DNA of 64,000 bases from Lytechinus variegatus (GCF_018143015.1 NC_054756.1:26544440-26608439), one strand, 5' to 3'; numbered from the stretch's first letter, positions 1 through 11,745 are shown. The notes: generated by a model not told the origin, from the letters alone. Made by a program: numbers and translations.

Positions 1-48
1 ATTGGTTTAAACGGGAAACGAGATACATCTGACGGGCATAATATAAAG

Positions 49-195
49 ATATTGCCTACCTAGAGTTTGAATATAACATTTCCTCTCCCCGACGGAGTTA
101 TATTTTTCCCAAGGGAAAGTGTTATCCCGAGGGAAAAATATAGCTTCGGAGGGGAGTTGAAATGTTATTTATTAAAACGATAGACCAGGCAATAT
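49..195. mobile_element. Short foldback element (MITE-like)
   Basis: ATATTGCCT at 49-57 is mirrored by AGGCAATAT at 187-195. Inside, both arms carry GAATATAACATTTC-like and GGGAAAAATATA-like segments in inverted order around a short loop near 118. No coding sequence. Confidence 0.6.
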
Positions 196-640
196 ATGTT
201 ATATTATATAGTATGTGGTTTCGCCATCAGAAATGGCATTCATCATCTGGCTCAAACCCGAAATTCTTGCTACAGCTCTGATCCATCTACGTCATAATAG
301 TTTTTTTTTAAATACATGTACATTAAGCGCGTTCTTCATGCAATCGACGCGTTAACACTAGCGCGTACATCAACTTTCTTGTTGCGCAACTTGTTTGCAG
401 CGAGTGACGTCACCTTAGTGGAAATAACGCCGCAATTGAAAATACTACGCGGTATATTCCCTGAGGTGACGTCAAAACCTAGAATATAAGAAATGCGATC
501 CTTGCAGCCATGGTCACGTGATGGCGTATTGACCTATCACTGATTCGAATCTACATAACCTATGTAATATCATTTAATATTGCATCAAAAGCTCTTTTAA
601 GCAATATATGGCGCGGTATCATTAAGTTTCGCATTATTTT
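196..640. other. Non-coding stretch
   Basis: AT-rich sequence with a small CpG-bearing patch near 330-480. No exon-like reading frame with splice sites was found; the missing 5' exons of gene 1 were not recognised here. Confidence 0.4.
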
Positions 641-1226
641 CATGATACAGTCATGTACATCCTGATCAGTTTGCAAATGAGGGAACTGATGTTACACACT
701 CACCATTTAATTTGTATACCATTATATTAAAACTAAAACATTCACATATTTATGGATTACATGACAAAAGATCTCCATTATCATATCAACTTACATGTAT
801 AATAAGGAATATCGATTTTGCATTTTCCACGGGGAATCAAAGGGGAAATACACATGAACAAATCAAACCGGGTGTAAATGATAATTAATAGTTATAATTT
901 GATAATTTTCTTGATTTCATAAAGCAGTTATAGGCTTGTGTTCTTAACATCTTGTGATACAACAGCGAGGACCAAATCTGCAAAATTTGAAATATTCAAT
1001 CATTCATATAATAAAAAAAAGCAAAAGAAATAGTGAGTGACGTAGCGTAGCGTATCAACAGTTTTGCAAGTGTCTTGTGAAAGTGGGGAGAATATTATTT
1101 TACCAATTTTGATGAAATTTTTGGCCTTAGGTTGTCTGATCTTTTTTTATTCATTCATTCATTTTTTGGGGGTGAGGCGGGCGCTAATTCAAATCAACTC
1201 TTTTTCTGGGAGGGCCTGACCTTTAA
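641..1226. mobile_element. TTAA-type MITE family A, decayed copy (A1)
   Basis: The CAAATGAGGGAACTGATG segment near 676 and the closing GGCCTGACCTTTAA at 1213-1226 match the better-kept copies at 36503 and 62079. The left end is eroded. It lies just upstream of the WSC exon. Confidence 0.6.
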
Positions 1227-1336
1227 TGACGTAGTCGTTTGGAGATTATGTGATGTTTTCTCTTTGCAGTTATTTCTGCAGCGCATTTAAAAAATATAGC
1301 ACAAGATTATTTTTCTCTTTTGTATCCATTTTACAG

Positions 1337-1642
1337 ACTGTGGTTTCCTTGGATGCTATCCATTAGATTTATCAGAGTTTAGTGAATTTGAAACCCCTTG
1401 CGGCAGATACAACAAATACGACAGGCAAAATGTAACAATATCAAACTGCATCACCTGGTGTGAACGCTCTGGTGACGCCTACGTCTATGCTGGTGTACTT
1501 GATGGTGCCACATGTCTTTGTGGAGGTGCATCCATTGCCATAAACCAGTCTGCCCGGGAACCTGAAACATCGTGTAACACCCCATGTATCGGAAAGAGCA
1601 TTGAATTTTGTGGAGGTTCGTCTCACGTCGCTATATTCAATA
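1337..1642 (+). CDS. WSC domain exon (gene 1)
   Basis: This 306-base exon sits between a TTTTACAG acceptor and a GTAAGTAG donor, is phase 1 at both ends and encodes 102 codons. The peptide starts DCGFLGCYPLD and contains CITWCERSG, YVYAGV, ATCLCGG and FCGGSSH. Ten cysteines are visible, matching the WSC fold (C-Y-x-D start, W-C, C-x-C-G, CGG near the end). One exon equals one domain, so it can be duplicated or shuffled without a frameshift. Confidence 0.9.
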
Positions 1643-4600
1643 GTAAGTAGGATCCTATATATCTCTCAATACAGTTTGCGCCGTCTCAAACGTTACATAA
1701 AACGGCATCGTAGCAACGTTTCTGAATAAACACTCAAATTAGCAGGTTTCGTTTGCACATTGTAAGGATCAACAATTTTGTCGATTTCCGTTTTATGATT
1801 TTGACTTTTTTATTTTGCAATGACAATTGCAATATAGTCCTTAAATAAAGACTTGCAACTCTTCGTCACGTTTTTTGTAGTTAATTTGGCCCTTTTTGGC
1901 CAAGAGTACTATGTCAAAAAAACTGTTATACGTAATCCTAATACGGAAATCGCTAAAAAGCTGAAAAATGCGCCCCAAAACACTACCAGGCTGTGAAATT
2001 CATCAATTAAAGCAAGGGCAATGATATTTTTATTATAATAATTAAGAAAATTTACATCCGTAATCTAAAAAGACAAAGAAAACCATCCAGTTTTCATACG
2101 GACCTTTCTAACCACAATAATCCCGAATCCTGCACGTCACGGACTTCAGATTGGCGAAAATGATAACAAAATGCTTAAATTCCGCTGAGTTTAATAATGT
2201 GAATAAACAACATGAACAAGAAAACCAAATCTTTGCGCAGTATATTTTGTAGCTTATATACCTTCGATTCTTATTGACTTTCGGTTTTACTTTTTCACTC
2301 CGGTCTGTGTATTTGAATTAGAAACAGGTGTAGTATAATGTTGGCTATATCTTTGGGAGACATGTTAAAAACGAGTAATTCCATAAAATTCACATTTCTT
2401 TTTCGCATTCCATGCACCCAGTCGAGACACGCGGCAGCAGTCCAGAAATTTTAGCGGAGACTACCAGCCCTTGCCCGTCTCTAGAGATTATGGACACTTC
2501 GACTCTGTCAGGAAATTTAAAAACCAATCAAATGGCAGAAGTACAATGCTCTCAAGGTAAGAATTAAAGTAATGGGCTTATTCTTTATAGACCGAATGTT
2601 GTATCCCAATGATGACTGTACAAACGTGGAATGGGGCCTTATTTCTGTGACAGTCAGTGAAACCTTCATTGTGGTATTCCTGCCGAAAATTAATGTTTAA
2701 TGATGAATATAAACATAAAAAAGGGTAAAAGTGATTTAATAATAATTAAGATGTGAATTAAAAGCATTATAAGCATATTTGTTTTTGCACTATTTCGGTG
2801 AAAAGTTTGTAGGGTAATATCCCTTAGGGGCCTTGTTTTCATGAAAAAACGGTTTGTCGTTTGCCCATGTCGCAATGGTGTCTAGGGTATCTAGATTTTG
2901 CAAATATACATTAATTTCAAACATGGACACAAGTTTTTTGACAATCAATATCAGGCAGTCACAAATTGATAAAGATTCTTTGTGAATCATATTTCTTCAG
3001 ACGAAGGACTTATGTAACTGAAATTATGAAAACTTCAAACTTCAAAAAGGTGTCCCTCGTTATCCCTTCATAGGCCTTAACTTTTCATTTTGTACATGAT
3101 TGACATTTCGAAATTCCTTGTCAATTACCTTTTTCCCTGATGACTTTTTTTCTCACAAAAATCAGTTTCTTGTTAAAAAGTTACTTGTAATAATGTACTC
3201 AGACTTCTTGAAGAGTTGATAAGAGCAAATAATGTTTTTCTAACCATAAACAAGAATGAGTGTATAATCTTCAGCATTTCTATCTCACAGTTATTTGGTA
3301 ATGTTTATCTTTATATATTTAATGCATAAGTTAAGATTTCTTGATCTTATCATTGACAATAAACTTTCTTGGATAAAACAGTGAATGTAAGTCAAACGGT
3401 TGTAAGGAATGTTGAGGTAATGAATAAACTTAGATCGTCATTTCCTTCGGATATCTTATTTCTACACTTATGCAACCCTTATTTTAACAATGACATGCTT
3501 CCATGGGAAAATTGGTTTAGTTATCAATTGGAAGTTGTTCATTCCCCCCCCCCCCCAAAAAAAAAGTGCATTGCAATTAGTTTGTCATACTGACAGGTTT
3601 GAACATTAAAGATTCGTGATTTATATTTTTTTTAGATTTTCTCTGTGAAAGTTGAATTCAGACGATTTTTTCCTATGCAATTACATCACCCTTTTTCCTG
3701 AAAGAACCAACAGCTACATACTACTCTACCCATTAATCTTCACTTTTTAATTTAGCATATGTTATTAACCTTGCTCAGGAGGAAAGGTTGTAAATACAGT
3801 GCGTATCAAAAAAAAAACGGGACAGATTTGAAAACTCTATAAAATTTTTGTTTCAAATAATGATGTCTATATTTTGGTGTTAATAAATGCTCTAATGTCT
3901 CATCTTTAAAATGCAATTTAAAAAAATAAATTTTGTTCATGCATGAGCGAACACGGGACGTTTTATTGGGGGTTCAAAAAGAATTGCAGAATTGCAGAAT
4001 ATGAGTAATACGATGATCAGACTTCTTGCTAATCGGGAGACTTCCTCTTCACCTTTTCATTATCTGTGCCACAATTTTCGAATTATGTTGTCAAGTTTCA
4101 TTTACAAATTTATTTATATAATTGAATTATTTTGTTTTTTTTTATTTAAACTTCTCTTACCTTTTAATTTTCCTTCATAAGTAACTGAGAAAAGAAGATT
4201 TTCTTTGTCAACCCAAGCAAGAAGATTTGAATTATTAATTAGGAAAACTTGTGATTATTTAAATCTTTTTATTATGTGAAACAAATTATGTTATGTACCT
4301 TGACAAGACATGAATCTATTTTTCAAGGTGTCATTAATTCCTTGACCAAGTTTAATTGCTTGACAGGGAACACAGGAAGGGATTCATGTCTTTCAATGAC
4401 AATGGTGTATTGAGTCAATTTTGAAGGAGCTGGATATGGCAGATCGGGTAACATGTATTAAAAAGATGCGAGCGAGCGAAGTGAGCACGCAAATATTCCC
4501 ACTTTTTTATTACAATATCAAATTTTGTGATGGATTTTGACATTATATTCAGAAAATAATATCATATTTTACTTTCTATCTCTCCTTTTATTTCCTGTCC

Positions 4601-7467
4601 ACTTTTTTTCTTGGTCAGGATTTTTTTTTAATTGAGGGGGGAGCATCCCGAGCACCCGCCCATCTGTGTGGCACTTTTCAAAAGGCACCATAAACTTTGT
4701 AGCACACAATGAAAGGATTTGAATAAAAAATACATGCTCTGATTGCTCTCCCATAATTCGGTTGAAACAAATATTTTAGCTTGAAGAAGGAATATCCATA
4801 GCTAACAGAGCGCATATGAAAAAGAAACAACAGAATAATTCAAACAAATAAATAGATCTGAAAATGAATTTTGACCGCGTGATTTGAAAATTATGGCAAA
4901 GATAATGAAAAGGTTAAGAGGAAGTCTGCTAATTAGCATTAAGTCCGATTATCATACTTATAATTCTTTGCCATTTTGGGGCAAGCCTCCTTTTTAACCC
5001 CAGACAAAAACATTCCGTGTTCGCTCAAGCATGAACGAAACCAATTTTTTTTTACAGCATTTGAAAGATAAGACCTGAGAGCACATATTAACACCAAAAT
5101 ATAGACATCATAATTTGAAACCAAAATTTTATAGACTTCAAACCTGTCCCGTTTTCTTATACGCACTGAAGTGGTCCCGTTTATTGGAAATCCTCAGATC
5201 TAACATTCAGCCAACTAAGAAATTTGAATATTTTCAAATATCATTTGAAATCAAAGGTTCTTTTTTTTTCAAAATAGCACGTGTGATGAAACAAACTGAT
5301 GTTATTTATATTAATATTTGTATTTCTGTTGGTCGAATCTGCTTTTATTATATTCTTTTGTTTTTTTTTTCTTTCTTTCGTCACGTTTCTGTCACGTACT
5401 GTGCTGTTCCTTGTTTTGTTTTTTCGGATTAAAATAATTTTGATTTTATCGTCACGCGAGTTGTGAATCTTTCCCCAAAACACATGGAATCGTTTTTCCT
5501 GGCATTCTGCTTATGAAATCTCCTCCACATTTGTTGTTGTTATTGTTTGAAGTACGTCATTTATGCGGCCCATTAATTTAGAATTTCTCTCATGGTTCAT
5601 ATTTATACTATCGTATTAAAGTATGTACTTATAGTACATGTATGTAAAGTTGTTTAGCTTAGTTATGTAATTATAAAAAAACATTCCTAACGTCAGGGGT
5701 TTGAAGAAATAAGCTAAATGAAAAGGGTATACCTCTCCCTGGGAACATCCATCAAGGAAAGCACAAAATAATGAAGCTACAACAGCTAGCAGTTATCTAT
5801 TCTCTTCACCTAAGTTTTAACAATCCATGAGGGTCAATAATGATTGAAATCCAGTTTGCATAACTTTAGTTTTGCTATGTCGCGCAAACCTCCTAGATAT
5901 ATCGGGGGGGGGGTAAGAGATATCGGTACAGATAACCTTTGTTTGCACACGCTCAGATGGAAAAAGTGAAATATCATTTTTTTTTCCTGAATATCAATTG
6001 TCTAAAAAATTATAAAATTTGAAAAGGTGAACAAATTTTGCTCGCTCGCTCGAAATCTCCCCCCCCCCCATACGCCACGTCTGATTTCTTCAAAATTTCT
6101 GGTCCGTTGCATTATTGTTGAAGCAGGTGGAGAAACTTAAGCCGCATTTATTTTTTTTTCCTTTTTTACAGGAGGGCAAATTGGTCTGATCACCGTGGTA
6201 GTCTTGGTCGTAGTTCTGTTGCTGTACGCAGTTGTCATTACTTTCTTATTTTTTCGACAGAGGTAATTTTACATTTATATAATTTAAAAAAATATGGAAG
6301 AACAGCGATGTTGTTTCAAAATTAGAAATTATTTTTTGTTTCATTATTTCATTTCATTATGTATCAGATGATTCCTCATTAACGTCTGCTGCATAATTGT
6401 TAATTGATAACAAAGCTCTATAATTTCGTTTAGATTCTTTTGTTCTTAACCTATCTAAATCATATTAAAAATTCTGATTTTGAATAAGAGTCAGGCTTAT
6501 TCTAAATTTGGCTTCGTCCGAAATCAAAATCTTTCAGATTGAATCCAATCGTTCCAGTGAAATCTCCAGAGAAAGATTAAATTTCATAACATTGTCTTTC
6601 TAATGGATATTCGTGTGAACGTTAATTTCATGATAATATAATAACAATAAAAATATGCAACATTTATGTAGCGCTTAATACAAATGTAAGCGCTGCACAA
6701 TATTACCCCGGCTTTAGCAAGTCTACCCTGATCGGGCGCATCGAGCATTTCAAGGAATTTCATCCTACCGGGTAGCCAATTACTACACCTGGGTCGAGAG
6801 TGGCAAATGTAGATAAACGACTTGCCAAAGGACGTTAGTGCTGCGGTGGGATTTGAACCCCAGACTTTGTGGTTCGCAGTCCGGAGACTTATCCACTGAG
6901 CCACAACACCTCTACATAATATTGATATTATGGACCATTTGTTTAGCACAGCTAGGCCTACTATTATAATCTACTGCGCGTTACATTATTACCCCGGTTG
7001 TCATGGTTGTCATGGTTGTAGCCGAGCCGCCATATACGCGCTCAAGCATTCGAAGATTTTTTCCTGCCAATTCACCTTCCCTGGGTTGAGTGCAGCACAT
7101 TGTGGGTAAATTTCTTGCTGAAAAAAAGCACGCCACAGTTGGGAACTGATAACATGCATGTATTTTCCCCCTTTGTCATGTTAACAGTCGCAAAAGACCA
7201 ATGACCATGACTACGAAGACTGAACATGCTGAAGGAAAAGGAGATGATTCTTACATCGGCCTACAGCCCAGACATGAGGAAGACAGGGCATACCAGGAGA
7301 TGGCTATCATCCCAAAGACTTTGTCCAACGGTCCAGAAGAAAGAGCTCTGCCGCACCCATTCACTGGTTTTGTCTACGAGAATCAGTTTGCTGCTCCGTG
7401 CTATCAAAATAGAACCAATGAGGGCGAAATGTACGAAACAGTTTCCTCCACAAATAAAGCATATTAA
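1337..7467 (+). CDS. WSC-domain single-pass membrane receptor, 3' part (four coding exons)
   Basis: Joined exons are 1337-1642, 2422-2556, 6172-6262 and 7188-7467; all have AG/GT borders and the frame stays open to the TAA at 7465-7467. About 270 residues are visible: one WSC domain, a short Ser/Thr/Pro-rich stalk, one membrane helix and a cytoplasmic tail of about 93 residues with four tyrosine motifs. WSC domains are Cys-rich extracellular modules thought to bind carbohydrate, as in yeast wall sensors and Kremen. The order domain-stalk-helix-tail implies a type I surface receptor, with the N-terminus outside. The first visible exon opens in phase 1, so a signal peptide and probably more ectodomain lie further upstream; none was recognised in bases 1-1336. 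The minus-strand gene ending at 20284 has the same exon plan and is a paralogue. Ligand and partners are unknown. Confidence 0.85.
2422..2556 (+). CDS. Extracellular stalk exon (gene 1)
   Basis: This 135-base, phase 1-1 exon follows a CACCCAG acceptor and ends at CAAG/GTAAGA. The 45 residues start I-E-T-R-G-S-S-P and end A-E-V-Q-C-S-Q-G; they are rich in Ser, Thr, Glu and Pro. The start (IET) and end (EVQ-x-S-Q-G) recur in the stalk exon at 23155-23262 on the minus strand, which is the main reason to call it coding. It has no known fold and probably spaces the WSC domain from the membrane. Confidence 0.8.
2557..3795. other. Intron sequence of gene 1
   Basis: AT-rich intron between stalk and transmembrane exons, with a poly-C/poly-A tract near 3546-3566. 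The short open frames here lack splice sites and recognisable residues. Confidence 0.5.
3796..5168. mobile_element. Large foldback element family C, copy C1
   Basis: It begins ACAGTGCGTATC at 3796 and ends ATACGCACTG at 5168. The first 150 or so bases (CGGGACAGATTTGAAAA, then a segment on ATGATGTCTATATTTTGGTG) reappear inverted at the far end. The interior holds a GCGAGCGAGCGAAGTGAGC-like box near 4470 and a G-rich block near 4636. It lies in the gene 1 intron and has no transposase frame, so it is non-autonomous. Copy C2 at 30249 is in the opposite orientation. Confidence 0.75.
5169..6171. other. Intron sequence of gene 1
   Basis: AT-rich, with a G-run at 5906-5913 and a C-run at 6060-6069, 'CTCGCTCGCTCG' between them. 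These look like the ends of a decayed CAG-type element. No exon seen. Confidence 0.4.
6172..6262 (+). CDS. Transmembrane helix exon (gene 1)
   Basis: The exon runs from TTTTTACAG to CAG-AG/GTAATT. It encodes GGQIGLITVVVLVVVLLLYA and then a further hydrophobic run ending in F-F-R-Q-R, a single helix of about 24 residues followed by a basic stop-transfer end. It enters in phase 1 and leaves in phase 2, exactly like its paralogue at 21227-21308. Confidence 0.9.
6645..6925 (-). mobile_element. tRNA-derived SINE (copy S1)
   Basis: Read on the minus strand, the head at 6840-6910 has a box-A-like GTGGCTCAGTGG and a box-B-like GGGTTCAAATCCC, followed by a body with CCGGGGTAATATT near 6700. The same body occurs at 26228, 38860 and in part at 6975. 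Inserted in an intron of gene 1. Confidence 0.75.
6975..7135 (-). mobile_element. SINE body fragment (S2)
   Basis: TACATTATTACCCCGG, GCTCAAGCATTCGAAG and GTTGAGTGCAGCACATTG match the body of the other SINEs in reverse orientation; the tRNA-like head is missing. Confidence 0.6.
7188..7467 (+). CDS. Cytoplasmic tail exon with tyrosine motifs (gene 1)
   Basis: The terminal exon starts after TTAACAG with the last base of a split Ser codon, then S-R-K-R-P, and ends at TAA 7465-7467. The charged tail holds four tyrosines in sorting or SH2-type contexts: Y-I-G-L, Y-Q-E-M (YxxM, the PI3-kinase p85 type), Y-E-N-Q (YxN, the GRB2 type) and Y-E-T-V. Assigning partners is inference from motif knowledge. 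The matching exon of the minus-strand paralogue has lost this part. Confidence 0.85.
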
Positions 7468-7572
7468 ACTATACAAGGGGTTTATGACGACTCTACGTGT
7501 AGCAAGAAAAGCAGTTGGAACTGGATCAATGGGTCAAATTATTCTTCTGTTGTAGTACAAAGTAAGTCAGAG

Positions 7573-7578
7573 AATAAA
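7573..7578 (+). terminator. Candidate polyadenylation signal of gene 1
   Basis: AATAAA lies 106 bases after the gene 1 stop codon, just before a foldback repeat. It is the first canonical hexamer downstream, which makes it the likely 3'-end signal. Confidence 0.55.
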
Positions 7579-7680
7579 GCTACTAATGTTTCAATATTTT
7601 TGTGCAGAAAGTTAAATGTGGCGAAAAAAAAGCTGCTGAAAACTGCTTATCTAATAAAAGAGAGCCAATGGAGTAAATTA

Positions 7681-7809
7681 GAAAGTCAAAAGGGGCCTAA
7701 GCTTTCGATCCTAGCAGAATCTTCGTCGGAAGCAAAATGACAAACATTGTCATTTTGCCTCCGACGAAGATTCTGCTAGGATCGAAAGCTTAGGCCCCTT
7801 TTGACTTTC
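7681..7809. repeat. Near-perfect 129-base palindrome
   Basis: Bases 7681-7743 pair with 7747-7809 with one mismatch (7731/7759), leaving a 3-base loop. Each strand contains CCGACGA, a 5-bp hairpin and GAAA in the order of a hammerhead core. It follows the gene 1 polyadenylation signal by about 100 bases. It could be a head-to-head retroelement end, a foldback MITE or a small-RNA precursor; no protein is encoded. Confidence 0.85.
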
Positions 7810-8649
7810 GTAAGTTAAATGTCTTAATAAATAGTCACCACCATCATATTAGCCATTTTCAGCCCACTGCAAGGCGAAGGCCTCCTCAAGTTGGTGCCAA
7901 AGGTGCTGTGCTGATGCAATCCACTTTTTGCCAATAAACTTTGTGAGCTCGTCACTCCATCTCAATTATTGTCTACCCCGATTTCGTGATACTAGCTATT
8001 GTTTCCATTGTGTGATGCGTTTGGTAGATCTTTTGTCATGTGAGCTTGCAAGGTGGCCAGCCCATCTCCATTTCTTTTATTATTTACATTACTCTAGTCT
8101 GGATCCTAATCCATTGTATGTACGGTTTTCCTGTCACGTTTTGAGATCCGTAACATTATACGTTCCGGTTGAGTATTCTTTTGTATATGTTTCATTTCCT
8201 TTATGTTGGAAGTAGTAAGGGTCCTATAGCACAGGCTTTGTAATAAATAGCTAGTATGAAAGATTTAAAACACTTTCGATTGTTTTCTGGTCAGTATTTT
8301 GACATAAAAGCGCATGCAATACTGATCATGATTGGTCAGTCGGGTATACCCCACTTTACACCAGATGAAGTTTCCGCTACGTTCTTGTAAGTTCAGAAGA
8401 AGCCCTAGGACATGGCGCCAACTTTTTTTGATTTTCTTGAATGATGTGAAATTTTAACGTGCGTGCTACGTCGGCGCTACGTTATTGTAAAGTTTATGTG
8501 TGGTGTGCCCACCAAGCTTATGATCTGTTCGAAGAACCAGTCCATGCTGCGTCGAAACGGTTTCCGCTACGTTTTGACTACATCCAGCATATTGCGCGAC
8601 TTGTCTCGTCGATTTGGACGTAGCGCCAAATGATACTTTATTACCCCCA
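7810..8649. other. Intergenic, no gene seen
   Basis: Mixed repeat debris. A 95-residue plus frame at 7928-8215 has no splice context, domain or codon regularity and was left out. Confidence 0.4.
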
Positions 8650-9577
8650 AAGCTACGTCCATGCAGATCGTCCCGTCAAAAAAAAATTACCATGACGCAT
8701 TGGGAACTGCTACAGGGTACTGAGAGCGTAGCGAGAACTGTTGTTGACGTGGCATTGTCTGCATGATCTCCGGAGATCAATTTTCCGCCATGTGGACTTT
8801 GAACATGACCGAAGTCTGATCAATGCGTAGTAATGACACAGGAAGGACCTACTAACAACTTCACTGACGTAGCATGGACGTTGAGGACACTGGAACAACG
8901 TGGCAACAACTCTGTCAATGTCTATTGTACTGCTACTACGCGACTAAAACGCGGTCATCACGCAAACCCAGTTACTGCTACGCCGAATAGACGAAGGTAC
9001 AGGTACAGCAATCTGCTGGATGGAGACTGAACGTAGCTAGCGGGAACCGCTTCGACGCAGCATGGGCCGCTTTTGCGCGCAAAATAAACCTAGAGGGAAC
9101 TTGAGAATAACCTGGCGCTGACGTTGCATGCACTTGACAATTTTTTTTTTTTTTAGAAAATCGAATGAAGCTGGCGCCGGGTGCTAGGATTTCTTCGAAG
9201 CTAGCGGGAACTTCACCTGATTTATAGGACGTAGTGACATTTAAATGTGCAAGGCGGCCCACGCTGTAGACATGGACAACGTTGTTTTTCGTTCTTTCCG
9301 CTCCATCACGTCTGTGCTACGTCGTTGGGCTATTATTAGGTCCAATATAAGAGGTCCTTGCTTGCGTCATTGCTACTCACTGTTCAGACGGCGCTCCTTC
9401 TACGTGGACTTTGGACATGTTCAAAGTCCACGTTGCGGAAAATGGATCTCCGGAAATCGTGCCGACTATGCCTCGTCAATAGAAGTTCTCGTTACGCTCT
9501 CAGTACGCTGTACTAGCTCCCATTGCGTCAAGGCCATTTTCAATGACGTAGCCAGAACTGCCTGTGTTGGTGCACTG
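8650..9577. repeat. CpG-rich inverted repeat with GCTACGT motifs
   Basis: Segments around 8687-8740 (GACGCATTGGGAACTG, GAGAGCGTAGCGAGAAC) and 8759-8813 (CTCCGGAGATCA, GGACTTTGAACATG) recur inverted at 9485-9535 and 9413-9465. The left flank 8370-8650 has further GCTACGT words and the right arm has ACGTAGC. The open frames inside are by-products of low AT content; none has a recognisable domain. Confidence 0.65.
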
Positions 9578-9737
9578 TAAAAATGATGTGCTTATTAAGG
9601 ACTTAAAGTGCTTGTTTAGTGACTGAACTAAGAGTGCTGATTTTTTTTTTTGTTCAAATTTAAACAAGATAATCAGCACTCGTAGTGCAGTCACTATACA
9701 AGCACTTTAAGTGCGAAATTACCACATCATTTTTTTT
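9573..9737. mobile_element. Foldback MITE with CACTGTAAAAA-type ends
   Basis: CACTGTAAAAATGATGTG at 9573 and the mirrored CACATCATTTTTTTT at 9723 frame inverted arms containing AAGTGCTTGT / ACAAGCACTT and GAGTGCTGATT / AATCAGCACTC. The ends resemble those of the element at 38661-39166. Confidence 0.7.
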
Positions 9738-10169
9738 CTCCAACGTGTAAAGGGTATTAGCAATTGATCGCTGATCTTTGGTGACGGAACCATGGTTTCT
9801 TTGTAGTCGCGATTTTAATCTCTTTTTTTTTTGTTCAATCAAAACTGGAAGAGGATCCCTAATAGATGATAGACTATCAGAGCGATGCCAGTGAAATTTA
9901 GTTTTATGTATAATACTGAAATATAATCGCATATGATGATAATTTGAAGAAAAAAACACCAGTCGATATTTCGCAGCATATGAGCGGCGTTCAAAGGAGA
10001 AGAGGTGTCCCTTCCAACATTTTGAATTATTTTCAAACTCTCAAGAAATCGGTCACTCTGCTATATATTTTATTAGTGTATGCATGTTTTGCCACAGAGT
10101 GGATTTGACGGAGGGTGACGGTGTGTGTAGGGGGTTATGGGTTCTTTATCGGAATACATGTATAAGATA

Positions 10170-11745
10170 TTAGTGTGCATGTGTTGCGATATTAGTCATA
10201 AATGGTTTTTCCAGGGGTGTCGGCGATTATTTTTTAAATTAAGTCCTATTACATATTTCGAGGAAATTTCGTGCATTTTGTCCTGAAAATTTAACACTTT
10301 GTGCAATGTTTGTGATCCTAAACAAGATGCGTATGTAACGAGATAATTACTGCAAGCGCTAAGCGCACGCGGAAATAAACGTTCTGGTCTCATCAAAAGG
10401 GACCTGTCAGTGACTGTTTGCAGTTACCCATGAAGATGATACATGTATATATATTTCAATAATTAAATAATGCGAGCGCGAAGCGCAAGCTGAAAATTTC
10501 TGACATTCCGACCAAAAAAAGTCAATCCAGGCACTCTTTGTAATCATGAAAAGGATAGGTATGTAACTAACCAATAATTGATGGAAGAAATTGATATTTT
10601 GACCTATGAAAAACCAGGCACTCTATTCATGTTTTGTAAATCATGAATAGGATAGGTAATTTGATATATTTCTATATGTTAATACATGTAATGCGAGCGT
10701 GAAGCGCGAGCACAAAATTAATATTTTGATCTGAAACTAGATACAGTAATTCAAGCACGTTTTAAACAAGCTGCGTCTTTCAATCAACATGCGTGCACGT
10801 GTTTTAGATTTAGATCGGGATTTATACTTAGAATCTGGGCATTCTTAAAATATTTGATATGCTGATCTGAAAAGAAGTAAATTTAAGCACTGTTTCAAGC
10901 ATTGTGTAGGAAAATTGTGAAGTGGATGTGGATCACACTTAATAAATGATTCGAGCTCGAAGCGCGAGTTAATTTTTTTATTGATATTTTGAACTAGGAC
11001 TGGGACATTCTAAGGACATTATGTCATCTTTTCAAAATGATGACTATCTTCCTATTATACCTAAGCGCGAAATGAAACCTGTGGACATTCCATTCTAAAG
11101 AATTTTGTTTTTAGGAATTCATGAAAATGTTATTTTTGTATTAATTAATCTAATTTGCTTCGTGAGAGCTTGGAATTCCATCAAAGGGGGAGAGTGTGTG
11201 GTCTCTCATTGAAATCTTAAAATATGCGTTTTCAGATATCTACTAATAATACAGCGAATAAATTGACCTATAATTGTATTTGTATAGAGAAACTAAAATG
11301 TTTTGGTAACATTATCGGAATAAATGTATTGAGTAGTTAATTAGCATGCTATCATTCAAGTGGGTCTACATTACTAGACTTCACTAGCATTATGGGTTAG
11401 GAAACTGGCCAGGAACACGTTAAGTTGTTGAGGACTCGAGATGACGCTATTGGTTAGTATTTGCTTGAAGTCCTGAAAACGGGACATTTTAAGCATTTCG
11501 TAGTTATGAATAGGACGCATGGGTTAATATGTTTGAACAATTAATGCAAATTGCGAGCCGAAATTGTTAATAAACTGAAATGAAAAGGGGTTTTAAGTAG
11601 CTCGTTTTAAAATTAGTAAAAAGGTATACATAAACTCGAAAATCAAAATGCGAGCGGGCAGCGCTAGGTGATATGCCCACGCCTTGACAATCACACCTGA
11701 AAAGCGATATTCTGACAACTTTATGAAAATCACACAACGACAATA
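10170..11745. repeat. Diverged block with GCGAGCGCGAAGCGCGAGC boxes (plus orientation)
   Basis: Boxes occur near 10353, 10471, 10692, 10950 and 11650 in varied states of decay, each followed by GAAAATTT- or ATATTTTG-like AT-rich text. Unit spacing is irregular (about 120 to 700 bases). No clear terminal repeats remain. The same boxes fill the hAT-like elements at 18535, 51186 and 56741. Confidence 0.6.

Noticed and set aside
6840..6910. Minus-strand tRNA gene
   Set aside because: SINE head: anticodon arm degraded and body repeated elsewhere.
7226..7555. 109-residue plus frame overlapping the gene 1 tail
   Set aside because: Different frame from the one entered by the splice junction; the frame starting S-R-K-R-P fits the helix exon and ends at a proper stop.
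10353..11660. CRISPR-like array
   Set aside because: Spaced palindromic boxes are irregular, diverged and in a eukaryotic transposon-rich context; no cas genes.
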